From positions 682,001 to 746,000 of the forward strand of contig CP126195.1 in assembly GCA_030272155.1 (NCBI GenBank): 64,000 nucleotides of DNA, in the 5' to 3' direction. Origin of the DNA: Tetradesmus obliquus (lineage: Eukaryota > Chlorophyta > Chlorophyceae > Sphaeropleales > Scenedesmaceae). The notes below the pieces were generated by a model that saw nothing but the letters and a program-made list of their open reading frames with translations, was not told the DNA's origin and searched no databases. How positions within the stretch are numbered: the stretch's first letter is position 1; each line of letters starts with the position of its first letter. Positions 1 to 11,538 of the stretch are shown piece after piece. Made by a program: the position numbers and the translations under genes.

Positions 1-1631
1 TCGTCTGATGAATCAAGCCTCCTGGTTATGACAGCATTAGGTGAGACGTGTATCATTACGAGAGGTCATCTGCAAAGGCGGGGTGCCATTGCTGACAGCT
101 GACATGCTTCCAGCATTCAGGAGATCAATCACGGGGTTCAGCATGGGGTAGAACTGTGCCCAGCATCTTGTTGCAAGCACTTCACATATGCTGACAATGC
201 GTGAACACCAGGTTATCAACTTCACGTGTGTGTGATGCACGTCTTGCAGCTGACACAGCTTGGCTGCTTTTCACTTCACGCTATGCTGAAGCAGGCTGTT
301 ACTCTCAGCATGTCTGGTTTGTCATGCGTGTGACGTTGTAACACCATGCGGCTGGATGCTTTGCGGCAGTTTCAACACAAAGGGCATGACTGAAGGGGGG
401 CACTGGCAACGGATGCTGTTGCACACTACGTTGGTAGTGGTATGCCTTTGCCTGGAGGCATATGCCTCGAGCATGAGCGAGTGCCGGCTGACCCGCGAGG
501 GGATTCCCATGTATTCAAGCATTGCAGAACTGCACAAATTAGCCATTTCCAGTGAACATGACGTGTCTGGCCTGCAACTGGTGTGGCTCTATGGGCATAC
601 GCTGCATTGCTGTGCCATAGATGCACGTTGCAGTGGTTGCATGCACCCTGTCCGGAGTCCTTTTGCACGCCTCAATCATGACTCATGCTCATGCACTGAT
701 GGCACGTTCTGCTGTGGTGGAGAACAGTTGTGCTGAAGCACGTAGTGAGCGCACACACACAGCAGCAGCATGCATCGTACAGCATTTAGTGCAGGCCAAC
801 ATGTCACCACCATGGCTGGCTCCGCTGCATTGCTCAGCACTGCCCAGGCTTGGCAGCGCTGATGGCCACCTGTGCAACTACATCAGTAGTCTGAGCTAAT
901 TCTCTTGTCCCTTTTGAGGTTGTAGCAGCTGCTTCTGCTGCACCACACCCTCCTTCACACAACAAAAGCGCAGTGCAACTTTAGCACACCGGCTTACGCA
1001 ACATGACAGCTGCAGAGATTTATTCAAGCACAATCGCTACCTACCTAGCTGATAGCATCATTAAAAGACACAGCCCGTTCCTCAAGCAACAAGGAGCGCA
1101 CCTTGCCTCAGAATGTATGATAGTAAGTGATGTCTGTGGTGGCTCCAATCACCACCAACAACAGCATTGGCAGCGCATAGCAAACATACCGCAGCAGACA
1201 GGCAATGGGCTTCATATGGATGATGCCTTGATGCTGTCTCAAGCCTACAGGAGACGCGCAATTGCTGCACTCAACTGAGCTGAACTGCGTTGCTGTATGA
1301 TGGGATGCAATCATGAGTAAACTAAAGCACTCTAGGATAGTAACATGTTGCCTGGGGCCCTAGTGGCATTGTATTGCTTAGCAACATATCATCAGCATTA
1401 TAGAATGTTTTGAACAACCCAATTTGCTACTTGCTGGATGGTTTGGCATTGCAAGATGCACATGCAAGAATCAAATGGACTGCCTATTCTATTGCTTGTC
1501 CCAGCACAAGTCTGTGCGAGTATGCATTTTTAGCCTGCGGCCATGCTGCTGTGCCATTCACATAGGTGGCATTCAACAGCCTTTTCTTGATTAAACGCTG
1601 AGTCACATAAACCCAGGCGCAGGCAAGGTGC
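1..1631. other. Intergenic region, no gene recognised
   Basis: I see no convincing coding exon, RNA gene or long repeat here. Short open frames on both strands lack recognisable motifs and have no splice-linked continuation. The right end is presumably the 3' untranslated region of the minus-strand alginate-lyase-like gene that stops at 1632. No clear TGTAA signal was found just downstream of that stop. Confidence 0.5.
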
Positions 1632-2915
1632 TCAATACAAGCCCCCGCCTCCAACTCTCTTCACGCTTGATGCCATACTGCCCGATCTGCCAAGCCTAGC
1701 CCGCCTATGGCCAGCATTCATGCCCTGCCTTACGCTGCTGCCGCGGTCGCTGCTGCGGCTGCTGTCAGTGCCTTGACTAAAGCTACTGCTGCTATTGTCT
1801 GTGTGACTACTACTAGTGCTGGTACCACTGCTGTTGAGAGCAGGCTCACCACTGCTGCTGCCGCTGCTGCTGCTGCTGCTGCCGCTGGCATGCCTGTGGT
1901 GCTGCTCGTGCGAGCATACAGTGAATGGCCGCAGCCCTGCCCTCCACAGAGACCCTGCAGTGTTGGCGTGGCTGAGCGTGCCGCCTCCCCAGTGCATTGC
2001 GTACCAGTCAACATAGTGCCGCTTGATGAGTGCTGCTGTCTCCGGCATTTTGAGGCCCAGCCTGCCCACGTAGTGGTTGTAGGCGTGCTCCCAGGCTGTG
2101 GGCAGGAAGGTGATGCCTGCAATGTCAAAAAGCCCAAGGAACTGGCATCACTGTGGTGTGTAAACGCGTTTGTGCACTTGCCAGCACAACATGTGTAAGA
2201 CCAGGAGCATTGGTGCTGCGCTACAGCAAAAGGTGGTGGGCCAGCAGCTATTCAGTACGCATGCGTGCACTGCCCACAGCAGGGACCGTGTTTGAAGCAA
2301 TGGTGGACCCCACTAGGCCAGCCTCGGACAACAACATTTGCAGATCCACTTGCAGCCTCACCTTGCAGGTACTTGATGCCATCATTCAAGTCCATATGGC
2401 AACCATAGGTTGGTGCATACAGTAGTTATTCACCCCCAGCCATAACAACAGCTGCAGGTCCCATACACAGCCCTCACCTTGCAGGTATTTGATGCCATCA
2501 TTCAAGTCCGCCACCCACGCCCCGCTAGTCTTGTTCTTGGCAAAGAACCGCTGCCGCTGCATGTCGAAGGCCCACATGGTGCCGCTCGGCGGTTTAGGCA
2601 TCGACTTGAGCAGCTTAAACCCTTGGGGCAGCTGAGACTCGCTATCATTCGCCATTATGATGCGAGCAGTGAGCTCGAGGGCAGGCACGAGTGCAAACTG
2701 GTTGCTGGAGTACAGGTCCATGTCTTGCTGCCAGGCCATTTCTGCGACTTGTAGCAGCCCGCCGAGGCCAAACTGCACACAGCATGCACAGCAGCAGCAG
2801 CAACAGCAGTAGCAGCAAACATTGAATGTGGCAGCAAGGTCCACGTCCTGCTGCCAGGCCATCTCAGCCATTTGCAGCAGCCCGCTGAGGCGAAACTGCA
2901 CACAGCATGCACAGC

Positions 2916-2979
<64 letters not shown>

Positions 2980-5900
2980 ACATTGGATGTGGCAGCAAGG
3001 TTGAAACTACACAGTAGCGCCACCTCGGCCCCATGCAGCCGCCCGCCCAGGCTAAAACTGAACGTGAGAGAGCCAGCAGTTCAATCACACGCATGCATGT
3101 GACATGAGCTTGTGGCTGCAGCGCACAACGTCAGTCTGACGTAATGCCAACAAGACGAGCTCGCTCCCGAGCTATTGGTAGCTCGTGCCATCATGCATGT
3201 GTGTCGTGAAGCTTGACAGCACAGCACAGCACAGCACAGCACAGCACAGCACAGCACAGCACAGCCACAATGTCAGTCAGCACCACATACATCCAGCTGC
3301 AGATCCGCATCACTCCAGGCTTGTGAAACTCAGCAGCACATCTGTGCACAGCTGTGCTGTGCTGCATCAGCAGTAAGCTAGATCTCACCTGTGTATGGTA
3401 GATGTCCCGAAGTGTCTCAGACGTCTCCCCAAGCACCCGCCACCATCCCTGATGCGAACACAGCAGAACCTTACAGTGCTGTGTTGGTCGGCGATCATCA
3501 ACCCCCTTTCCACCATGAGTGATGATCGAGTCGGGCACGCTCACCTGAGTGTGATAGATGTCCCGAAGTGTCTCAGAGGTCTCCCCCAGCACCTGTCCGC
3601 CATCCCTGAAGCACTTGGCGCGGGCCCATCAAGCGTCCCCGAAAGCTCGACAAAACACCACACCACAGCATAGCATCACTGCCGCCTTCGCAGCTGACAG
3701 CACGTGCATCTGCATCACTCTGACTTCTCAAACTCAGCAGCACATCTGTGCATAACTTTGCTGTGCAGCATTCCCAGCAAGCCAGGTGTTTATCATGTCT
3801 CACCTGTGTGTGGTGGATGTCCCGCAGCGTCTCAGAGGTTTCCCCCAGCACCCGCCCGCCATCCCTGAAGCCCTTGGCACGGCCCTATCATGCTTCGCAC
3901 ATAGCTTGACAACACACCACAGCGTAGCATCACTGCCACCTTTGCAGCTGACAGTACGTGCATCTGCATCACCCCAACTTGTCAACCTTAGCAGCACATC
4001 TGTACATAACTTTGCTGTGCTGCATTCCCAGCAAGCTAGATAGTTACTAGGTCTCACCTGAGTGTGGTAGATGTCTCTGAGCGTTTCAGAGGTCTCCCCA
4101 AGCACCCGCCCGCCATCCCTGAAGCCCTTCGCGCGGCCCCACTTGGTGTAATCCCGTACTGTCGCGTGGTACAGGTTGACGGCCTTCCTGTATCGTACTT
4201 TGTCGTCTGTCAGCACACCTACTGCCATCCAGGCCTCTGCAATCGTGCTGTGCCTGTGCAACAGCAGCAGCGCAACGTGGTGGTTTGAAAAGTCAACAAT
4301 ATGTAAGTCTGGCACCCTACAGGCTAGCAACACCAGCATGTGGAAGTGTTCTGCATCATCAACTAGCATTACAGCAGCTGCCAGTAGACCTGCCACTTGC
4401 TGAGCTGTCACTTTTTTTTATCACAGCCGCGCACCAGTTGTTGAGCACGTTCTGCTGCCCGATCGCAATCGCGTTCTTTGTGCTGTTCATGTACTCGTCC
4501 GTCTGCGGCATCAGCAGCTGCTCGGTCCAGGCCATAAATTCTTCGTACGTGGCCTGCCAGCCGGGCACGCGGCCTCGCAGCAGCTCCAATGCTTTTGCGA
4601 ATGAGGCCACCGCCCAGGCTGCTTCAAGAGGCCCGTTCTCCCTCACATCGCCAAAGGCCTGCAGGCGACAGCGAGGGACAGCATGGTGGGAAACCTCGGA
4701 CATTGTTGCACAAGCCTTGGCTAAGCTCAGCAGTCAGATAGCTGATTTAAGCAGCACTGGTGGCTGAATGCGCAGTCGCATGATGTACAGCTGAACAAGC
4801 TGTGACTCTGTGTGCTGCCGGCTGCCTCTGTGATGTAGATGAGTCCTGCACGGCAGCTCCATCAATCATGTTGCAGAGCAAGTGACAGCTGCAGGAGCTG
4901 CAGGAGCTGCCTGTACCTGGTTGTTGCTGGCCCACGCGTGGGTGATACGCAGGGCGTTTTCCGCATATGTGACATTCCCGGTGGCCCAGAAAGCCAGCGC
5001 CTGCTTGTATGTCTGCTGGGCATCCAGCTGCAGGAAAATTCAAAACATGGCAGTTGTCACTTGAAGCTTGAAACACAGCATACACATTGTGAAATGCAAC
5101 ATTCAAAAATACATGCATACAATGCCAGCGGTACGTGCTGGGTGTTCTTTGACTGCCAAACGAATTTTGACGATGTGTAGCAGCCACAAATGCGGCATGA
5201 GGCAGCCAGTACCCAGCAGGCATTCATGTGATTGTAGCAGCGGGCTATGGCAGCAGCAGCAGCAGGAGGCTTGCGGCTTTCAGGCATCTGACCATGTCAG
5301 CCAGGCCATTCCAAGCAAAATCTACCCACACCACCGCTGACCTGGACTGCTTCATGAAATTTGCGCCAGCGCACCGCTACTAGCAGGAGCGCTGGGAGAC
5401 CTTGGGCATGGGGTCTCCTGGACAATCACTGCTTGAAGGTGCGCAGATTTGCTTGTTTCATGTTGTTCTTGAAAGCCCTGGCTGCTGCCCCACCCCACGC
5501 ACCTCAACAAGGGAGATGTGTGCACAGTTGTCCCTGGGTGCTCCATCTGGGTAGTTCTGCGGGCACTCCCCCGAGTCTTTGTTTGACCCGCCATAGCGCG
5601 CAGACACGTTGACAAGCACAAAAGGGCCCGCATAGTTTATGGGGGTGTCTGTGGGCACCTGCCAGCCGTTGTTGTAGGTTTTAGGGATGACGCCGGCGCC
5701 TGTCAGCAGGGTTTTGAGGGCCAGTTCCTGCAGCAGTCAACAGCGGTAGGAGAACCTCAACCTTCAAAAGAAGAGCAGCCTTGCATCAGGCGACTATCGG
5801 CATATGCTGCGCAGCAATCACAACAACACTGCATGGCCTACAAAAACTGCACACCTGTGCACAGTACATCTGAACATCCTCCTAAATGGGGGTTTGAAAA

Positions 5901-6336
5901 ATGTTTGTGTCTCTCACCTGCAGCGTCGCATTGTCCTGCAGCCTGTGCTGCATCAGAGCCAGCTCAGCAGGCCCAATCACACCCCCAGGGTGCACAAAGC
6001 CGCTGCTATCATTGAAGCTGCGCAGCGCCTTATACGTTGCTTTGACCGGGTCAAAGTCAGTGAACTTGAGGTTGGTGGTTCGAAGGCTGCTCATAACGTA
6101 CGCCTTTGTCTTGAAAATAACATCCTTTGTGAGCCGCCGCGGAGCGCGCTGGTAGGTTACGTGCATGCTGCCGTTAGGTGTTATGACAGGCACTGGTACG
6201 CGCAGCTTCTGCGTGCAGTGCCCCATGTAGTAGTTTGGTTCGTCTGCAACGAGGCTGCCATTTGGGTTGAGGTCTGGGCGCAGCATCTGCACTAAGTACT
6301 CCTGATCTGCTGCATCAATGCGAGGCATGTCGCTGC

Positions 6337-6398
<62 letters not shown>

Positions 6399-6760
6399 TT
6401 GATGCCGTTGCTGCTGGTGTTGCCACGGAAGATGCTGCTGCTGTTCGAGGCAGTGCTGACGCTGCTGCTGCCGCTCATGCTGCTGTTAATCCTGACTGCT
6501 TTCCTTGTCTCATGCTGTCCTGCACTGCTGCTACTGCTTTGTTGGGGTGTGGTGTAGTACACATGCTTGTGTGTTCCCCTCTTGCGAGCCTGCCAATGGA
6601 TACAGCAGTGCTGATATGCTTGCGGCACCAGCTCTGGTGCTAAGCCACACATCACCACCTGCATCTCCATGGGGCACATAGGTGCGCCGCTGTTCTGCTG
6701 CACAGCTGCATGGCTGCCTTGCAGCGCTGACAGCAGCAACAGCAGCAGCAGCGGCACCAT
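1632..6760 (-). CDS. Alginate-lyase-like secreted protein (7 exons)
   Basis: Exons (minus strand): 5918-6760, 5503-5727, 4917-5027, 4435-4658, 4058-4253, 2478-2772 and 1632-2116. Phases close to about 792 aa. The start at 6760 is followed by a Leu-rich signal peptide (MVPLLLLLLLSALQGSHA); an upstream ATG at 6796 is possible. After a Ser/Asn-rich stretch (about residues 95-160) comes an alginate lyase superfamily-type fold: HPGGVIGPAELALMQ, a Cys-containing loop with GPFVLVNVSARYGG, an Ala/Trp-rich helix with ENALRITHAWASNNQ, NGPLEAAWAVASF, GETSETLRDIYHTQFGLGGL, and a final exon with HYVDWYAMHWGGGTLSHAN. The C-terminus is a Ser-rich tail of about 80 residues. The likely role is polyuronide or polysaccharide lysis in the periplasm or wall; the substrate cannot be read from sequence. 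Introns carry extra copies of exon edges. Family call is from remembered motifs, not a search. Confidence 0.75.
2362..2515 (-). repeat. Exon-edge duplication, 3' edge of alginate-lyase exon 6 (2 copies)
   Basis: The exon end encoding LNDGIKYLQ and its GTGAGG donor at 2478-2515 is repeated at about 2362-2395 inside the following intron. The downstream copy is shorter and has also kept a donor-like site. Confidence 0.7.
2700..3060 (-). repeat. Exon-edge array, 5' edge of alginate-lyase exon 6 (3 copies)
   Basis: Three diverged copies of the acceptor plus the start of exon 6 (FGLGGLLQVAEMAWQQDMDL in the copy used) lie at about 2700-2775, 2840-2905 and 2999-3060. All have a Cys/Gln-poor exon edge followed on the sense strand's 5' side by a TGTGCAG acceptor. 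A pure (CAG)n tract of about 20 units at 2918-2977 (CTG on the coding strand) separates copies 2 and 3 and lies just upstream of the copy-2 acceptor. Confidence 0.8.
3218..3264. repeat. Pentanucleotide microsatellite (ACAGC)n
   Basis: About nine perfect ACAGC units lie inside the intron between exons 5 and 6 of the alginate-lyase-like gene. This is the only long pentamer tract seen in a window dominated by CAG triplets. Confidence 0.9.
3395..4135 (-). repeat. Exon-edge array, 3' edge of alginate-lyase exon 5 (4 copies)
   Basis: The exon end encoding GETSETLRDIYHTQ with its GTGAG-type donor occurs four times, at about 3395-3455, 3553-3615, 3808-3875 and 4058-4135. Intron-derived sequence between copies (TGCACAGCT..., GCAGCACATCTGTGCA) is repeated too, so the unit is part exon and part intron, roughly 165-255 bp. 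Only the copy at 4058 is joined to the complete exon. Confidence 0.85.
6320..6412 (-). repeat. Coding triplet tract (AGC)n, poly-Ser/Asn
   Basis: Imperfect AGC/AAC codons on the minus strand encode a run of Ser with scattered Asn in exon 1 of the alginate-lyase-like protein, between its N-terminal region and the catalytic fold. It probably acts as a flexible, possibly glycosylated linker. Confidence 0.85.
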
Positions 6761-6796
6761 GGCTGGCAGCTGCACCTCCGCCTTCAAACGCTGCAT

Positions 6797-7900
6797 AGCA
6801 CAGCAAAGCATGCAGCAAAACGTTGCGATGTGCTGATCATGATGTTCAAAGTTGCTGCATTCCCGCTCAAGTTGGATGGTGGATGGGGCAGTTTCGATAA
6901 AAGCAGCATCAGGAGCAGCGACAGCAGCAGCATCAATGCTGGCTAGCATGATGCAGCACCACGCCGGAACCGTTAAGTAGAAAAACAGCGTTTGCAGTTC
7001 TATGTATGTTGCTGACGAGCAACTGAGTCAGAAGCATGCACTTCCCGCGCTCACCTCACTTTGCCCGCGCACCGCGTGGCATGCATAGGCCACCACTACT
7101 CCGTCGAGTCACTCTTGTATCCACTTTGATACTGATTGTTACTTTCTTCCGGTGTTGGTTCGCCTCAAGCAGACACCGGCAAACGAGTGAGGAAGAAAGC
7201 AAGCTTGTTTACAGGAGTGCTTCAGTTCAGCACGTCGAACAAAGCCAACATCATCTAGGAAAGCAAAGTGGCGCTGCTGCATCACACCATTCTGCAGTAC
7301 ACGCCTGACGAGTACCATCTTCGCCGTGTCAGCCCGTGTCAGCTTCCAAAGCAACGCCACATTACTCGATGAAGCACCAATCGCCGTTCATATGTGTTAC
7401 GCACAACCAGATCACGCGAATTCATCGCAATATGCATCCAAAGCACACACAGACAGCCACACGTGTCCATGTTGCACTCAGCAAAGCATGACAGGCAAGC
7501 ATTGCAAGCATGCTCAAGGTAAGCAGCAGCAAGCAGTGCTAAAAGGCACGTGCTTTGGTCACATAGTTCATGTAACAGCCCCATTTTGCAGGCCAACCAC
7601 TGCTGCTGTAACAAGTGCAGGACGCCACTGCTGCCGTGCCCTACACTGTGGACTGTGACAGCCGCTGACGGCAACATTCAAATGTTCTGCGTGTCCCCTG
7701 CCTGTTGGAATGCTGTTCTTGACAGATGCTGCCACGTGCACATGTCAAACATGCATACCCAGGTGCCACACCATTAAAAAGGACTGCCGCTTCAAACTTA
7801 GGACCAAGTTGCTGCTGCCAAGGGCCGCTGATGGCTACTGCTATGGCGCCGACAGCTGTGGCCCGCATGCTCGCTGCTGCTGCGCTGCTGCTGCTGCTGC
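6797..7900. other. Intergenic: promoter of alginate-lyase-like gene and 3' UTR of dehydrogenase
   Basis: No coding exon is recognised. A TGTAA motif on the minus strand at 7209-7213 could be the polyadenylation signal of the dehydrogenase gene ending at 7901, which would imply a 3' UTR of about 690 nt. The left part should hold the promoter of the minus-strand gene starting at 6760. Confidence 0.4.
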
Positions 7901-8458
7901 TCACTGTGCCCATGGGTCCAGCACAATCTTGATGACACCCTCGCGGCGCTGCAGTAGCAGCAGTAGCACAGCAGGGCAGCAAGTTAATGCTTCTATCGTA
8001 TTAGAGACTGTCACATGTGGGCTGGGTACCAACTATGAAGATAACAGCTGAGATGTGTAATGCAGAGGCGGCAATGCTCACTGTCGCAACAAGCGCTGCT
8101 GACACCGCTACTAGCCATATTATGACTACATTGCAGGCACGAGGCAGAGCAGTTCAGCTTCATAAGCTACAGATCAACACCCAACTACACGCACTGGCTG
8201 CAACAGATAACAGCGGCTGGCAACACTAGCAGCCATGTCTGTCGCAAGGATGGCATGGCTCTGCCTGGTGCTGCATAATATAACATGCATGATGTAACAT
8301 AGTAACATGTTACCTCGGCAAACATCTTGTATGCCTCCACGCCCTGCTGCAGGGGCATCCTGTGGCTGATGATGGCAGTGAAGGGCCAGGCCTGGGCCTG
8401 CACCAGCGGCAGCAGCTGCTGCATGTAGTGCCGCGCAGGGCAGCGCCCCGACCTGCTT

Positions 8459-8494
<36 letters not shown>

Positions 8495-10138
8495 CCCATA
8501 TGTTCAAAGGGTTCCTGCTACATGGCTTAGAGTATTGGAAAACTGCAAACACACAGTTGACGGATTAGGCGATTGAAACGGGTGTGTTTGAGCAGCCATA
8601 TGCGGATGCATTTGGGCACCCAGACTCGTGGTGCCCAGAAAGTTGTTTGCCGCACCCATTTTTCAAAACCATCCTCACACACCTGTACGTCAAGTTCTTG
8701 TTGTACGCGTCCACCGGCGAGAAAGGGAACTGCGGTTCCGTGTGCACCCCAATTGATGACAGCACGCCGCCAGGCCGCAGCAGCTCAAACCCTAAACCCA
8801 GCGCTGCACCGCTGCCAACCAACTCAAGCGCCACATCAGCGCCCCGGCCGCCAGTGGCAGCAGCAACAGCAGCAGCAGCCTCGCTGATTCCCACTGCCAT
8901 GGCCCCGAACTCTGCTGCTTTGTGGCGGCGGGTTGGCACGGCGTCAACCGCGATGACGGATGACGCGCCTCGCTGGCGGGCTGCGAGGATCGCGAGTAAT
9001 CCTACCGGCCCGCAGCCGATGATTACTGCGGTGTCACCGGGGCTGATGCTGGCCTGGTCAGCGCAGAAGAAGGCTGTGGAGAGGATGTCACCCAGCAGGA
9101 TACACTCCTCATCGGTTACACCCTCAGGCACCTGCAGCAATTGTAACATTGTGCTTGCCTTAGTGTGCAAAGTGCTGGCAGGCGGTTGACTTGATCAGGT
9201 TCATGATGTGGACAGGATGTCACCCAGCAGGATGCACTCCTCATCGGTTACACCATCAGGCACCTGCATTAAGTGATGTAACGCTTGTGACAGCGTGCGT
9301 TTAGGTGTGAGCGTTGGAATGCATTCAGAATGCATAAGAATGCATAAGAAGCAGCAACACAAGGCTATCACCATCTGACTTCCACTTGATGCTCCCACTG
9401 CTGTTGCAGTTGCTGCTTCCAAATATAACGTGATCAACATATGCTTGTACAAACATATTATAGCCAGCGCACCTTGACCAGCGTGCCGTCAGCCAGGGGC
9501 ACCCGCACGTACTGCGCCTGGCTGCCCTGCAGGCCAGCACCAGGGGCTGGAACACCGCCCCCTGGCACCTCCCCAACCCATCCAAAGCAGCGGGCACCTT
9601 GTGCGTGGCTGCAGCGGCAGGTGAGGCCCTTGCTACAGCAGAAGCAGGAGCCGCAGCTGGTGGTGAAGGGGGACATCACGCAGTCACCTGGCTGCAGCAG
9701 CGTCACCTGCACAGCGGTTACACAGCACGTCAGATTGTGAGTCATGTGGTTTTTTTTCTGTGTTGCAGATGCAGGTGCGGCCCTTGCTGCAGGGGAAGCA
9801 GGTGCCGCAGCTGGTAGTGAAGGGGCTCATGACGCGGTCACCTGGCTGCAGCTGCGCCACCTGCACGCAGGCATCACATTGTTGCATATGTGTTATCTGT
9901 AGATTAACAATGCAAGCGAGGCTTCTGGGAAAGCAGGTCCCGCAGCTTGTGGTGCAGGAGGACATCAGCCGGTCACCTGGCTGCAGCTGCGTCACTTGCA
10001 GGCAGGCGTCATATTGTTACATATTTCCCTCACCCACCTGCTGCCCCACCGCCTCCACCACCCCTGTGAACTCGTGGCCCACGATGGTGCCCTGCGCCAG
10101 GCCAGCCTCACGCCCATGGTAGGGGTGCAGGTCGCTGC

Positions 10139-10171
<33 letters not shown>

Positions 10172-10514
10172 TGTAGGTGCGTGCTAGTTTTCACTTGCTG
10201 AGTGCCTGTGCCTGCGCTAGCTGGTAGAGTGTATGGCAGGTTTGTGGCAATTTAGAACTTGCTGTTGTTCTGCTGTGTCTTGCAGCTGCAGCTCGCAGTG
10301 CAGCGGTTCAGCAGTATCAGTATGGGTTGAGCTCCTGCAAGTGGAGTGCTGTTGCTGCAGGCGCTCACCTGCCGCAGATGCCGCAGAGAGTGACCTTCAC
10401 TATCACGTCAGTGGGCTGCAGAATGGCAGGCTTGTCCACTTCAGCCAGCACGATCTGCTCTGTGCCGCCAAAGGTGAGTGCCAGCATCTTGTCACCCGCA
10501 GCAGCTTCTGCCAT
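7901..10514 (-). CDS. Zinc-dependent medium-chain alcohol dehydrogenase (6 exons)
   Basis: Exons (minus): 10369-10514, 10038-10134, 9473-9706, 8683-9131, 8314-8452 and 7901-7948. Phases close to 1113 nt, 370 aa, the usual MDR length. The catalytic zinc site is visible as CGICGSD and the GHE motif in TIVGHEFTGVVEAVG. The structural zinc lobe is SCGSCFCCSKGLTCRC, with four Cys in MDR spacing. The Rossmann fold shows GDTAVIIGCGPVGLLAILAA followed by VIAVD. The last exons read AYKMFAE joined to RREGVIKIVLDPWAQ, the expected MDR ending. It should oxidise or reduce an alcohol or aldehyde with NAD(P)H in the cytosol or an organelle; the substrate is unknown, and threonine or formaldehyde dehydrogenase-like relatives are possible. 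No targeting peptide is evident. (CTG)n tracts precede the acceptors of exons 2 and 5. Confidence 0.9.
8455..8493 (-). repeat. (CTG)n tract upstream of dehydrogenase exon 5 acceptor
   Basis: On the coding strand an almost pure CTG run ends with CAAGCAG, directly before exon 5. It sits where a pyrimidine tract is expected. A similar run at 10135-10172 precedes exon 2. Confidence 0.85.
9086..9262 (-). repeat. Exon-edge duplication, 5' edge of dehydrogenase exon 4 (2 copies)
   Basis: The acceptor and first 16 or so codons of exon 4 (VPEGVTDEECILLGDILST) at 9073-9131 are repeated at about 9205-9265 as VPDGVTDEECILLGDILST. After that the upstream copy runs out of homology and hits a stop. Confidence 0.85.
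9640..10002 (-). repeat. Exon-edge array, 5' edge of dehydrogenase exon 3 (3 copies)
   Basis: Three copies of the acceptor plus the exon start that codes for the structural zinc lobe (LQPGD-VMSPFTTSCG-C) lie at about 9640-9706, 9765-9866 and 9925-10002. Only the one starting at 9706 runs through the whole exon. The other two keep AG acceptors and most Cys codons. Confidence 0.85.
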
Positions 10515-11538
10515 GCCTGCTGCTGCTGCTGCTGCTGCTGCTCTTCACTTGCGACAGCTGAAACGGACCCTTTGCCTCCTGGTACTGGGGAAAAGAAGTG
10601 ATTTCAGTGCTAGTGCAGCTTTGGATTTTGTTGGAGGCTGATTGTCAGGTGGCCTGGCTGCAAATGTACCAGTATGTGTAGGGGACGCTGCAGGAACAGC
10701 AGCGGACACATGAGAACACCAAGCAGCAGCAACGATCATGACACGACTTTCACCAGGCTTCACAATGCTGAAAGCTGGCCACTGGCTGCAAACACGTCAT
10801 CGTTGCCCGTGCAAGTGAATGAACACTGCACAAGCAGCAGCAACAGCACCACATGCTGAGCTACTGTCCCCTAGGTCATCCTCCAACCCCTTTGTTGCGC
10901 AGGAGCAGCAGTAACATAGAAACATGCAAACGTACCTTGTGTGTCTTTGAAGCTGCAACGGAAGCGTACGAGCAATTCAAGAGCAGCGACACCAGCTGCT
11001 GTCAGGCTTTCACGGAAGAGCGGTTAACGCGCGTGATTGTTCCGGCTGGAGCAGGCAGTCGATCACATTGACATTCACGAGACATTAACACAATGCTGTG
11101 ATGATGTCGCCCGCGCAGCTTTGCCTTGGGGTCCAGGTCTGTGTCATGAAACAGCCACATGACATGCTTGACACCTGGAGCTGCAGCCAGCTATATTCAA
11201 GGGGTATTAAGGTGCAAGCAGGTAAGTCATTGCAGAAATAATGCAGCATAATGAGTACTCACATGGCTAGCAGGTAAGTCATGCCAGCTGGCCAGAAGAA
11301 GCAGCCACCTTGAGTTTGATGTGTCGTTCCCGACCATGCAAATTTAATCAATCGTTGATTACATCGCTGCCAACAGCAGCAGCATCCTACCGTCCTTGGC
11401 ATCCCCACGGATGCAGCAGGCTGGCGTTTGTCACTTCCAAACCGCGAAACAGCAACCCTGCTGCATCACAAGGCGCTCCTGCAACCACGTGCCTACGTTG
11501 CAATTGCCGCCTCAAACGCCACAGCACAAACAGCGCCC
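10515..11538. other. Intergenic: NUP188 3' UTR and dehydrogenase promoter
   Basis: No exon is recognised. A minus-strand TGTAA at 11359-11363, about 175 nt past the NUP188 stop, is a good candidate polyadenylation signal. The remainder should contain the promoter and leader of the dehydrogenase gene beginning at 10514. Confidence 0.45.

Noticed and set aside
1707-2198. Plus-strand open frame with poly-Ala opposite the alginate-lyase last exon
   Set aside because: It is the antisense shadow of a coding AGC/Ser tract, while the minus strand has clear homology-like blocks.
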